64,000 nucleotides of DNA from Diphasiastrum complanatum (Eukaryota > Streptophyta > Lycopodiopsida > Lycopodiales > Lycopodiaceae), in the NCBI GenBank assembly GCA_029204225.1, contig CM055111.1:24923874-24987873 (forward strand), read 5' to 3'. Below the pieces are notes generated by a model that saw nothing but the letters and a program-made list of their open reading frames with translations, was not told the origin of the DNA and made no database searches. Shown here in pieces: positions 21,422 through 32,376 of the stretch (the first letter of the stretch is position 1; every line of letters begins with the position of its first letter). A program made the position numbers and the translations under genes.

Positions 21422-23071
21422 CTAATTGGAGTGGAATACCACTATCCTCCAAAGTGGAGCTGTGGTGACTTCCAAAAAATTCGCAACAACTTCTTTCATC
21501 GAAGTATATTTAAAAGGACGATCGTCATTCAACGAGCCTACTAGTTTAAAACCGTAAGGAATGTCTGTGATGGAAAGAGTGATGCAAAGAATGTATGGTC
21601 TTCTTTTCACAAACTTTGTAATTTATCTTGCATCGCCTTGTTGATAAGAACAAGGGGGGTCATTAACAAACTTCAGGACAAATGTCTCATTTGGATCATC
21701 GTCGATGCTCATGTCCCCAACCTGATGACTCTCCCTTTGTCTTTTCTCAACTTTTGCCTGAATTTGAAGTTGGGTCCTAAATTGCTGAAGAAGTTGCCCA
21801 CTCTTCTTATTTTCAGAACTTTGAAACAAAAAGAAATAGCATATGTTAGAATACACCTATGCTTAGCATGGATAATTTCTTGGAATCTTAGAATCAACAA
21901 CTCATGTGAGAATCTAATGTTGAACATGGTTAAAGCAATTGAAAAAAAATGTTTACAAAAAACCTTATTAGACAAATACTTATGCTCAGCATACATAGTT
22001 TGAAAGGTAAGCATACCATGTGAGAATTTTATGCTGAGCATGGCTAGAGCAGTTGAAAAAAATGTTTACAAAAAATATTTAAAGACAAATACTCATGCTT
22101 AACATAAACAGTTTTGAAAGGAAGGATACCATGTCTCTAAATAAAATAAAAAATCTTTGAAGCTCCTCATCCTTGGAGCTGTTTGGGTAAAAGGCCTGGC
22201 ATTCTACTCAATTCTAATAATTAAGGCTTTTGACCATGGCCTCTTGTAATCTCATGAAAAGTTTGTGTCTGAAGGAAAATGAAGTTAGTCATCAATTTAA
22301 TGGTGGCTAGAATTAGCAAAGAAATCAATAAAAATTACCTTTGAAATTCTTTTCCCATTTCTACAAGGTTGAGCTATCCATCTTCCACTCTTGAGAGGAC
22401 GCTCACAACGACATCCTGGAAAGGAATGTCTTGCATGTTCTTCCACTCAGATATTCTCATATCCTGAGAGATGGGAACAATCGTCAGATGAGTTGTTTTT
22501 GTCTTTGAAGAGGACACCCCTTTGGAATCTGTCCCTGAATCTCAAACTTATCCCATTTGTCAAAAATTTTGTCACCAAGATCCTAGATCTGAAACAAAAA
22601 GTATTGTAAATATGAAATACTCAAAAATTGGAGCAAAACTTTTTAGTAGATTTAGAAAGATTAAAACCCATTAAAGTCACTTGTCCAGTTCGGAAAGCTA
22701 GCTGAAGAAAAATTATCGTATTTTGTCAAAGAGGAGGCTAGATTCTTCTCATCAAAAGGAAGGCCAGTCTCCTAAGCACAGAGGCACTTTAGCTGGATGT
22801 TTGTTTTGTCGACCAGCTTGTGGAGTCTGAGGTACTCCTTGTGAAAGAATCTGACTCTTTGAATCACAGTCATCTTGAGTATGTAGTCCTGATCAATGTT
22901 TTGGTCCCAAGCAAGGAAATTGGCCTCCTCAATACTCAGGCCAACAAAAACAATGACACTAACTTGCCTAAAGGACAATACATGGGGATATTCAAGAGAT
23001 AGCTCTTTTCTAGTTTGTAAGCTATGGATCCCGCCCAAAAAAAAAAAAAAAATTATATGAATCAACATCAA
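21422..23071 (-). pseudogene. Unrecognised coding-like segments, possibly exons of a decayed host gene
   Basis: Minus strand. Three separated segments read like protein: 23071-22775 (FLAWDQNIDQDYILKMTVIQ, FFHKEYLRLHKLVDKTNIQL), 22590-22340 (SLRFRDRFQRGVLFKDKN and, after a stop, CRCERPLKSGRWIAQPCRN), and 21800-21425 (DDDPNETFVLKFVNDPPCSY, LVGSLNDDRPFKYTSMKE, VVANFLEVTTAPLW). The middle segment is bounded by TTTTGTTTCAG on its 5' side and AAAG/GTAATTTTT on its 3' side, good plant splice signals. Each segment carries one or more stops. I do not know the family and cannot show the pieces belong together. Confidence 0.35.
21880..22120. repeat. Tandem duplication, period about 115 bp
   Basis: The block CATGTGAGAATCTAATGTTG near 21904 recurs, diverged, near 22018, together with the following A-rich ATGTTTACAAAAAA segment. 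There are about two copies, lying in what would be intron sequence of the coding-like segments. Confidence 0.6.
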
Positions 23072-23163
23072 AATCTACTATTGTGGGGTAGATAGCAGGA
23101 TCAACGAGAATAGTGAAAGGGGTCTCTATTGCTTGAGTGTGGTTTTTAAATTTTATTTTTAAA

Positions 23164-23960
23164 TTATTTACATGGGAGCCGTTCAGTTCTCTGAGCTCTA
23201 TCGTTAGTCAGAGGGTCAATAGGTGGCCTCTCACATTGTTCAATGTCTAGAATAAGTGTAGTTTCTTGGACTTTTTTATTCTCATGAATTAATGCACGCA
23301 TTTTTGCCATGTCTCTACAGGTGGACGAATCGAGCTTAATGGCAGCTCTAGGCAGATTCATATTACTTGAGGGAGGAGAAGGTTTTTCTAAAATTCTTGG
23401 ACCGGTGTCTTTCTACGTCATGGTTTTTAATTTTTTAGTTTCTGTTATGGGAGAGGCTGAAGCATCAACAGAGACAACCTCCACGGAGGCTTCGAAGGAA
23501 GTTCTTGAGTCGACTGCTTTAGTGCTTGAATAGTTTTATAGATAGCAAGCTGTTGAAATTGCTTCAGCCCAAAAATTCTTGGGTGTTGAGCATTTGGCAT
23601 CATTGATAGTGCTACATTGAGTAATGTTCATTTTTTCTTCTTGGCTACTCCATTTTGTTGTGGTGTGTAGCTAGTGGTGAATTGATGATGAATGTCACAT
23701 GATGATAGATAGTCAGAGATTTCGTCTGACAAGAACTCTCCCCCATTGTCTGTACATAGGGTCTTGAGTCTTTGACCAGTCCGTGTTCCAACAAATTGTT
23801 TGAATTCTTTGAAATAGTTGAATGCCTTAGACTTGTTCTTAATGAACATAATACTGGTGAATCTTGAATAGTCAATGAATAACGAGAGCTCCTGAGTACA
23901 ATCTGAGAAAATGAACGGGCAAAGGTGACTTATGCTGAGCGATCCACGCTTAAATATTGT
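23164..23960 (-). pseudogene. Old copia integrase fragment
   Basis: Minus strand. Near 23940-23850 a YSRF...FIKNKSKAFNYFKEF stretch; 23849-23628 gives the integrase core with TDNGGEFLSDEI and YTPQQNGVAKKK; and beyond, in another frame, FWAEAISTACYL. The catalytic Glu of NGVAE is replaced by Lys. The C-terminal spacer continues to about 23164 with stops. It is diverged from C1-C7 and represents another copia lineage. Confidence 0.75.
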
Positions 23961-25200
23961 TTGGCTTGTGTGTAGTCTCTATGGAAAGTTGATCTGCCCT
24001 TAAATATTTCATGGGTTGTGGGTTGGTGCCATATCGAGTAGTGGGTTTAGACAATAGTCCCCGTTAAAAGGCCGACCCCTGGGAACCATGACTTCATAAC
24101 AAAATAAAATGATTTATACATTTTTAGAGTGGCCAGAAAAATTTGTCTTTCAAAGCAATATTTACAACTGGGTATTGTTTCACTATTTTGTGAAGCCTTG
24201 TTTGCTAAATTGCCAGGAACATGGATCTTAAGTTGCTAGGACCACCTAGACATTTTTGAGTTCGAAGACATAAAGAAGGCCGAAACCAATGCCATTGCTG
24301 GCCAAGTGAACTTGAACCTCATATTATTAAGCTCTCTAAATTTGTCCTCTAACCCTAACCTTAACTTTACATTGACTATGACCTTAATCCTAAGTCTCTC
24401 AAACTACTTAAGAAAGAGTTACTACAATTGAACTCATTGTCTACTCTTGCCTTGAAATCTTTGATTTTGCTCTGATATTTTTGGTCCTATGTTTTCTATG
24501 CATTTTGGCATACCTCCAATTTGTGGAACCCATGGCGAGCATAGCTTCCCATGCCGAGCATAGAATTAAATTTGAAATTTTTTGTTTGTTTCTTGTTAGT
24601 TTGTTCTGACATGTCTTGACCGTAAATGCAATATTTCAATTATCTTGCAACTCTTAGGTGTGAACTAGTATTTGACTAGTTTCCCAATGGAAAGCTCATC
24701 TTCCTTAATTCTTCCTGCTCCAACTTACTTTGATGTAGTTTCTACTAGTTCTTCATCTGACATTAAAGCTACAACTGTGAACCATGAAATGAATCCAGGT
24801 TCAATTCAAACCAGTAGATCCAATGTTGTGAAATCAAAAAGACCAATATTTTCTAATGTAGAAGCGCAGAGCCTTTTGGTGAAAATCAAGGAGAAGATGC
24901 AGATGAGATACGAGAAGCACACATACGAGGTACAACTTGAATATTACCAGAGAAGACCATTATGTCTCAAATGGGTAATATTTCGTGCAAATAGGAACTA
25001 TAAGGAATATTCCTAGAATCACGTTAAATAATGGCACTTTTTGGCACATTTTGAAAAAGAATGTCCTACAATATCATACCCATTTCTAAAAGTACATAAA
25101 AAACACATCAAAGTTTTTTACAAAATTTGTAATAAAATTTTAAAATATGTAAAAACTTGACAAAGGAACTACCCATAGGCAATAACCATCCTAGACAATA
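23961..25200. other. No confident feature; one unrecognised plus-strand ORF
   Basis: 24672-25016 (+) is a 114-codon open frame rich in Ser/Thr at its start and basic later (SLLVKIKEKMQMRYEKH). No domain was recognised and no partner is seen. The rest is A/T-rich without recognised repeats. Confidence 0.3.
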
Positions 25201-25206
25201 ACCACC

Positions 25207-25890
25207 CACATAATGATTTCAACGAAGGCCAAGATCCCAAGATACGAAGGTCAAACGAACGAAGAATCGAAGAGGAAGGTCCAAAGTTTGAAGACCAAAG
25301 GATCTCAAAGGGGAAGCCGAAAGCCGAAGGAAGACACAAAGCCACGAAGCTTGAAACACTCGAAGATCGAAAGACGGCGGATCTTCATACTCCAAGTACA
25401 AAGGAGATCAAGCCAAGTACCAGGAGGAATACCACCTCCACGGACAATGGCGACAACAAATTGAGTGTCGTTGGAACGTGCTTAACCAGCCATTCTTGTA
25501 ATCAATGATTAAACTAAACCATCACTCTCAATCCATATATAAATAGGACGAACACGAGAGAATTGGTTGAACATCAAATTGGTTGAGCAGCAATGTGAGC
25601 TAGGCATAGAATTGCCAGCCAATGTCCAAGAGTCCGCTAGTAAGCGAGACTATCTGATATAGTTCATGAGAGACATAGTATCTCTTGCGCCAACACACTG
25701 TGTGGGTTTGTCACACAACGCTCTGGAAAAGATCATTAATAATATAGTAGTTGTAATGCACATATTGTATTTATCTTGAATGATCTTGAATGTTTTTTGA
25801 TGTCTAATCGTTGTCTATATTAGAGCAATAGAGGTTCGTTCAAAAAGAGTGCGAACACTGTTTTGTGACTCCTTAGGCACACTCGACAAC
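25207..25890 (+). promoter_or_regulatory. LTR-like or promoter-like stretch with TATA box
   Basis: TATATAAATAGG at 25536-25547 is a strong plant TATA box, preceded by a purine-rich, GAAG-repetitive block (25225-25400) and followed by G/C-mixed leader-like sequence. It resembles a retrotransposon LTR, but no second copy, PBS or polypurine tract was found. Confidence 0.35.
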
Positions 25891-26394
25891 AGGGGCCTTC
25901 AAATTAAAGCTCGACTTGGAACATGATTTCTGCAAAACATCATGCTCATTTTGAAACTATGACTCGACATAAGAGCCCATAGAAATAGGGGCCTCCAAAT
26001 TAAAGCTCGACTTGGAACATGAGTTCTGCAAGACATCATGCTCACTTTGAAACTCTGACTCGACATAAGAGCTCACAAAAACAAGGGCCTCCAGATTAAA
26101 GTTCGACTTAGAACATGAGTTCTACAAAACATCATGCTCATTTTGAAACTCTGACTCAACATAAAAGCTCACAGAAATAGGGACATCCACACTCTTTGTG
26201 GTGCTTTCCTGAGACTTGGCCTCAGATTTGAAGACATAGCTGGAGATCAAAATCGTGCAGCTGGAAACAAAAAGTTCTCCTTCAGATACTGAAGTCTCGT
26301 ATGACGAGATGTATATAGACATAGCGAAAAGAAGCTCTACAATAGGAATGAAAAACAAGGCGATTAAAATAAAAATTCCAAGGCCCTTATACAC
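25890..26394 (-). pseudogene. Decayed ORF with a hydrophobic N-terminus and a 32-residue tandem repeat
   Basis: Minus strand from ATG 26392-26394. The N-terminus is a strong hydrophobic segment (GLGIFILIALFFIPIVELLF), then a Ser/Thr-rich region. Three tandem repeats of 32 residues follow, built on YVESEFQSEHDVLQNSCSKS plus FNLEAP. The first copy ends in an in-frame TAG after EHDVL, and a second stop lies in the third copy. The 96-bp DNA repeat keeps the frame across copies, so it was probably translated once. The ORF start lies just inside the left arm of the adjacent inverted repeat. Family unknown. Confidence 0.4.
25892..26179. repeat. 96-bp tandem repeat, 3 copies
   Basis: The block AAATTAAAGCTCGACTTGGA recurs at 25901, 25997 and (diverged) 26093, exactly 96 bp apart, each followed by a CATCATGCTCA block and CTGACTCGACATAAGAGC. 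Confidence 0.9.
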
Positions 26395-26480
26395 TCAATA
26401 GCGGACTCCAAAAAAGTAGTAACAATCAACAGATTTGAAAATTTTATAAATCCATTCCAATAGAATTTGGTGTCCACCAC

Positions 26481-26747
26481 TATATAAAGCTTACCACCTC
26501 CTATTTTCTCCCACGTGACCAAGGGATCATAGCATTCTTCTGTTTTCATTCGTCTCTCTTAGCGGGCGACTATTCTTTCTCAGCGGGCGACTATTATTTC
26601 GCAGCGAGTGACTATTCTCTCATAGCGAGCTCTTTCACTGCGATAAATTGTTTGTGAGATTCCGAGGAGATGGCCAGATACTCGAATAAGTATTTTCGGA
26701 GCATAGAATGTTTTGATTCTTTAAAGATCATGGCTTTAGCCATTTAA
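26481..26747 (+). promoter_or_regulatory. Inward promoter, leader and 25-codon ORF in left arm
   Basis: TATA box at 26481-26489, CACGTG near 26513, a leader with GCGACTATT repeats (26565-26625), then ATG at 26670 and an ORF of 25 codons (MARYSNKYFRSIECFDSLK, then IMALAI) ending at TAA 26745-26747. Confidence 0.45.
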
Positions 26748-27213
26748 AATAACTTTAGCTAAGAATAGTTCGACATTCAATAATAACTCATTTTTCTGTC
26801 ACTTGGGTCGTTTCCGATTCTAAAAATAATGTAGAATTTGAGTTTCAAAAACATTAATTCATTTTATGCATTTTTAAATAATAATTATTTAAATGAAATC
26901 ACAAAATATTCATATGAAGAAGACATGTGACATACCTCATTTGCTTGTCTTCAACAAAAGCCCTTTCTTTTCAAAAGCCAACACCCTTTTTATTCTACAA
27001 ATCCATCAACCAAAGACAAACCATTAAAAATTACCAATAACTATCTTTTCTCTCTTGATGTGTAAGTTTATCTAATCTAGTCTTAAGATCAAAACATATT
27101 GTACAAAAATCACATTGATTCAATCACCACACAATTTAACAAACCATTTAATAAAATGACATGTGAATGCATAACTTAATCTCACAAAATTAACATTCAA
27201 AGACTCATAACAT

Positions 27214-27598
27214 CAAGGTATCATTCTCGGGTATCATATACTACCAATGATACGACAGATCTCTACCGGGTATTGACCTACCATATCATTTGTTAAAAGA
27301 GACTTGATGTCATAATAGAGTCATGGGTAGATGATACCAAAGATCGATACCAAGTGTTGATCTCTCGTAGCATTTGTCAGTTTGATACGGAAAATCGATA
27401 GTGGGTAATCGATCTGCCATATCAAATTAACAAATGATACGAGAGATTGATACTCGGGATCGATCTTTGGTATCATCTACCCATGACTCTATTATGACAT
27501 CAAGTCTCTTTTAACAAATGATATGGTAGGTCGATACCTGGTATAGATCTACCGTATCGTTGGTAGTATATGATACCCGAGAACGATACCTTGTATCG
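27214..27598. repeat. Inner inverted repeat with about 168-bp arms
   Basis: The left arm (27214 to about 27378) and right arm (about 27430-27598) are reverse complements at roughly 90 percent or better, e.g. AGAGACTTGATGTCATAATA and its complement. The central 50 bp are also partly self-complementary (TTTGATACGG, ATCGAT). Both arms are built of short degenerate GATACC/ATCGAT units. Confidence 0.85.
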
Positions 27599-27761
27599 AT
27601 TTTTGGAATGAAGGATGCTCAAAATTATTATTCAAAAATGCATAAAATGAATTAATGTTTTTGAAACTCAAATTCTACATTATTTTTAGAATCGGAAACG
27701 ACCCAAGTGACAGAAAAATGAGTTATTATTGAATGTCGAACTATTCTTAGCTAAAGTTATC

Positions 27762-28027
27762 TTAAATGGCTAAAGCCATGATCTTTAAAGAATCAAAACA
27801 TTCTATGCTCCGAAAATACTTATTCGAGTATCTGGCCATCTCCTCGGAATCTCCCGAACAATTTATCAAAGTGAAAGAGCTCGCTATGAGAGAATAGTCA
27901 CTCGCTGCGAAATAATAGTCGCCCGCTGAGAAAGAATAGTCGCCCGCTAAGAGAGACGAATGAAAACACAAGAATGTTATGATCCCTAGGTCACGTGGGA
28001 GAAAATAGGAGGTGGTAAGCTTTATAT
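27762..28027 (-). promoter_or_regulatory. Inward promoter, leader and 25-codon ORF in right arm
   Basis: Mirror copy of the left-arm unit: TATA at about 28020-28027 (minus strand), leader with GCGACTATT repeats, ATG at 27837-27839, and the identical 25-codon ORF ending at 27762. Confidence 0.45.
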
Positions 28028-28135
28028 AGTGTTGGACACCAAATTCTATTGGAATGGATTTATAAAATTTTCAAATATGTTGATTGTTACTACTTTTTGG
28101 AGTCCGCTATTGAGAGTATAAGGGCCTTGGAATTC

Positions 28136-29940
28136 AAAAATTCCACATTATTTTTAAAATCACAAATGACCCAAGTGACGAAAAAAATTGTTACTCCCAA
28201 GGCAACACATAAGAAGCATAGTACTGGTCTTTTTGGAGGTGAGGGTGACTCACCCGCAAAAGTGTCCACCGTCTGTGATAATTCATAGCCAAAAAAACAT
28301 GTTGTAGCAAAACAATCTGAAGAGATTACTTTTCATTCATACGAGGCATATTAGTGGGTTATCATCATAAAATATGGGAAACTGTGCTTGCTCATGTCCA
28401 AAAATAAAAGCATAGCTCCATTTGGTGAACCAAAAATGCTTGGTCAAATACGTGATATTTACTATGATGTAGGGAGATTCTACAACTTTAGAATGAGTTT
28501 ACTAGTTCTTTCTTGCTTCTTGTTTACAAGAACTATTTTTTGCCTGTTCAGAGGCTCGTTGGCATTTTCTTGAAGTTAGATTCTTAGTTCAACGCCGAAA
28601 CCAGGCAGAAAGGGACTGATCAATCATTGTAGTAACAATGTCCTGCCTGTCATAGGACATCCATAATCGTCTCTCTTGAACTGAAATCACATGCTTTCAA
28701 TCCAAACATGCAGATCATGCATTCAACCAAGAAATCAACATGTAGAGTGGTTGAAATGCCATAGAATCCTACTTAATGCTTCAAATCAAAATGGACAGAT
28801 CTTACACACTAAAACTACTCTAAACATGCATTAACCTACAAACTCAAAACAAGAACTAAATGGACAACTTTTTGAAATCTAAACACTAAACTAGCATACA
28901 CATTACCAATGCAAGAACAAGCAAGAAACTAAACTAACTAAATTAGACAACATTTTTGATAGCCCAAGGATCAAGAAACACACATTTCTTGATTCTTGGA
29001 CTGCCAAGAATGTCAATGAGTGGGTTGTCCTAGAATTTGCAAGACCTGTACCACAACCCAGCCAAGACGATTTATCACAATGCTGAAACATAAATGAAAG
29101 AAAACAAGAAAAGTAGTCCTCCCTAGATCCACACCACACACAAAGGAGATGGAGAGGCAAGATCATTAATGCATCACTCAAGAAACAAGAATGATCAAGG
29201 AGCTCAAGATTGCATCAAAACTCATGGAAGATAATCTCATTTCAGCATGAAGTAGATACATTCACAAAAGCTTCCCCTCTACAAAGGGGGAGTCTCTTAA
29301 ATAAACAAGAGAGCTTCATCTTTGGTTTTGTGACCTTGGCTGTCAATCTTCTAATGTTGTTGCTGGCAATGTAACTGCTTCAGTGAATGCAAGCAGATCT
29401 ACTCTCTCCCCCCCAAAAAAAATCTGTTGGTGGGGATGTTGTTACTAGCAAGCAGATCGTCATTTGGAACACGCAGTTGAAACACGTTGAACATGCAACT
29501 GGACTGAAGATTGAACAAATGTTAACTAAATTTGTTTCGATCTTGTTGTAGTTGACTCGAAAACTAATATGGCAGTGAGATACATGAATCAACTCGAAAG
29601 TGGCATGGATTTTGAAATATGCTCAAAAATTCTAAACTCTGTACAAGGTGATCTGAAGATGGATAGATGAATGAAAATGCATTTTTGAGATATGCTACAA
29701 GACTTCTCTGGTTAAATGGCTATCCTTGATAAAAGCAAATCTAGAAAAAATAGATGCAATTAGAAAAAAAAGCTATCAAATCAAAAAATGACAAAAAAAA
29801 AAAAACAAGGAAGATATCATCTTTATAGAGAGTGAAAACTGTAGAGCACTTGTCAAACAAAAAGTCATTCATCAACATTCACATCACTAGATAATTGCAA
29901 TTTTCATTGGGAGTTAGAGTAGAAAACTCTGACATGTCCT
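28136..29940. other. No recognisable gene; repeat-like A/T-rich DNA
   Basis: 28137-28190 repeats, diverged, a block of the right arm (CCACATTATTTTTAAAATC; CAAATGACCCAAGTGAC). The rest has only short chance frames and A-runs (29760-29810). Confidence 0.45.
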
Positions 29941-29949
29941 TGTCAAAAA

Positions 29950-31725
29950 CAAGGTGGGATTGGTAACATTGAATCTACCATCAGTGATAGCAGATGTTAT
30001 AAGATATAGCTTGAAATTCATGGAAGGAAAAGATACTACTTCCGTAGTACTCCTCTGTTCAGAAGATTCATTAAAATGAATTTCAATATAGACTTCCTAT
30101 CGACTATTGAAGAGATCAAAGGATCGGATCTGTGTACAGCCTTGGAAATCATCTCAGCATGTGGTAGACATATAGAATTGAGGTTGCAGAAAGGCAGAAA
30201 AATCATGAATTCCCTGGTGAGGACGTTGCTTTTGGATGGAAATGGTAGCAGATGATGGAATATCGGTTTCACTTTCTTCTTGAAACGACTCATTTCATAT
30301 AACGTCTTTGTTTTATTTTTGAGTTGGTGAATTTCGTGGTAATGTAGAAGTTTGCAAGGAACTTCTCGACTGAGCAGCAGGTCTAGTAGGTTGCTACGGT
30401 GTGCAGGTTGTGTTGTCATAAAGATCCTATCGGGAGTCATAACTGATGTGTCGGACATGTAGGATCTTAGGTGGTTGTTGTGGACAGTCTTTGAAATTGT
30501 GTTTTCTAACACAGTCAGGACACTTAGCATGGTACTTGGTCGTGACTGGACAATCAACTATGAAATGGCCGATTTCACCACAGATAAAACATATGCTATT
30601 TATTGGTCCTTGCGTAATGGCATAGCCATCTTGTATGGCTAGTGGTTCCGGATCTTCTGTAGGGTATTCATGAGAATGCAAGGAATGTCCAGATTGTGAC
30701 GGTTGTTCTTCATATCATTGGATGGCATGTGCTTGGATATGCTGGTATGAAGGAAATAATTGACAGGAGCACGGGGTAATAATTGACAGGAAATAATTGG
30801 ATATGCTGGTATGAAGGAAACAATTATCCTTGATTGGCTTCGACTCATGGACAGGAGCATGGGGTGCTTTCCGTTCCCTGGATTTGTCAACATCTGATTC
30901 TTCATCTTCCTCCTAGATGGCATCAAACATAGCTAATTTGAGGCTCGTATATTCATCATTGAATTTAAGCTCGCGTCTAATCCATCTTGAAAGTTCGACC
31001 AAGAACCAAATGATGAGAATCTGTTCGGTGGGCTAGTCTTGTACTTGACTCTTTAAGATATTGAAACGCTTAATATAGTCTCATACGCGTTCATCTTTTG
31101 CCATCTTGATGGTACTTAATTTGACAAAAGGGCTCTCTATCAAACAAAAAGAGTTTAAAATGCTTGATAAATGATTCTTTCAATTGGGACCAGTCAGTCT
31201 TATCTTAGCAATCGAGGTTAAAAAACTAGTCACGAGCGTTTGCGATCATGGTCATGGAAAATAGTTGGACCATAGCGTCATTAGATGTTTTGCCATACAC
31301 ATCGCACGCATTCTCAAAGATTTGCAAGAATCTTTGAGGGTCCGAATTCCCGTCAAATTTGGGTAGATCTAACTTGGGTGTGCGCTTTTCAAGATGAGCT
31401 CCGTGGGCAACAAAAGCTCCATTAAGGTGTGTTTTGACCTGTGAGGGGTCAATATCATGAAAATGAGCTCTGGCTCGTGAAGACTTGGCTCTATTAGGTT
31501 CTTAACTCTCGAATAGGGTTGTTGATGGCTCGTGTATATGGGATCGCATTCGGGAAAACTTAAGACGTCTGATCTTTTCAGATCTGGGTGACACCTTGTC
31601 ATGTGGATATTCCTCTGTGATTTGGAAATATGTATAGTGTTCCATTGGGGATGTTCTTTTTTTTTTGGGGTTTTGGAATGTTTGTTGTTTTTGGGTTTTT
31701 TTTCTTTTTTTTTTAATATATGCAC
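29950..31725 (-). pseudogene. Gypsy gag remnant (copy 2) with zinc knuckles
   Basis: Minus strand. 31725 to about 30820 matches gag copy 1 (7336-8161) in the same order, in several broken frames (DLPKFDGNSDPQRFL-like text near 31350). Further on, 30681-30427 keeps a CCHC zinc knuckle (CFICGEIGHFIVDC) and a second C-X2-C-X3-H-X4-C cluster (CPDCVRKHNFKDC), which copy 1 lacks. Downstream to about 29950 only stops and frameshifted text occur. No protease or pol is left. A 24-bp minisatellite lies 5' of it. Confidence 0.8.
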
Positions 31726-32115
31726 CAGTTAGTTATTACGGGTGGCGTGTGGTGAATCGGTAAGTTAATTTTTTTTTTGGACTGGGGTCAAAAAATTGGA
31801 CCAGGGTTGAAAAATTGGCCTAGGGTCGAAAAATTGAGAGTGGGTCAGAAAAGTGAAGTGGATTGGAAAAAATGTGGTGGGTCGAACTGGGTCGGAAATT
31901 GATGTTCGACAAATTGATGTTTGAAAAATGGATGTTAAAAAAAAATGGATTTTCGAATAAAAGATGTTTGAAAAATAGAGTCGTGGCCGGAAAAATTAAC
32001 AAGGGCTTGAAAAAGTTAATGAAGGGTCAAAAAACTGAACAAAGGATTGGAAAATGGTTTTTATAGGGATCCGGTTGAGATGTTTTTTGCAAGACCATCG
32101 GTTGAGTTTTAATGG

Positions 32116-32282
32116 GGGTCGTCGGTCAAAAATTGATGGAGGTTGTTGGTCTAAAATAGATGGAGGTCGTCGGTCAAAAATTGATGGAGGTCTCGTTGGT
32201 CAAACATTGATGGATGTCGTCGGTCAAAATCTGATGGAAGTCGCCGGTCGAAATCTAATGCAGGTCGTCGGTCGAGATTTCT
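32116..32282. repeat. 24-bp minisatellite, about 7 copies
   Basis: The unit GGTCGTCGGTCAAAAATTGA plus TGGA is repeated with small changes and one 26-bp copy. It lies on the 5' side of gypsy gag copy 2. 31730-32115 between is G/A-rich with TTGAAAAATTGG-like repeats and no gene. Confidence 0.9.
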
Positions 32283-32376
32283 GGCTTTAGTGGGTCAAAA
32301 TTTTGTGTCTCAATCGATCGAGTACTCTTTTCCAGACTCGGTCCAGCTTTTTATGGACGAGTCAGTCGAAGGCTGA

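Larger units (their letters stand above)
26374..28135. repeat. Large nested inverted repeat (fold-back locus)
   Basis: The left arm (26374-26887) and right arm (27623-28135), about 514 bp each, are reverse complements with few differences. Shared blocks include GGTCGTTTCCGATTCTAAAA and GAGGAGATGGCCAGATACTC with their complements. The 735-bp spacer contains a second inverted repeat of its own. Each arm carries a TATA box (TATATAAAG at 26481; complement at 28020), a G-box-like CACGTG, four short repeats containing GCGACTATT, and the same 25-codon ORF, all pointing inward. No transposase was seen and target duplications could not be fixed. It could be a Mutator-like or fold-back element, or an inverted gene-promoter duplication. 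Confidence 0.85.

Noticed and set aside
24345-24370. Telomere-like CCCTAAC-type words
   Set aside because: Only two imperfect units; no TTTAGGG array.
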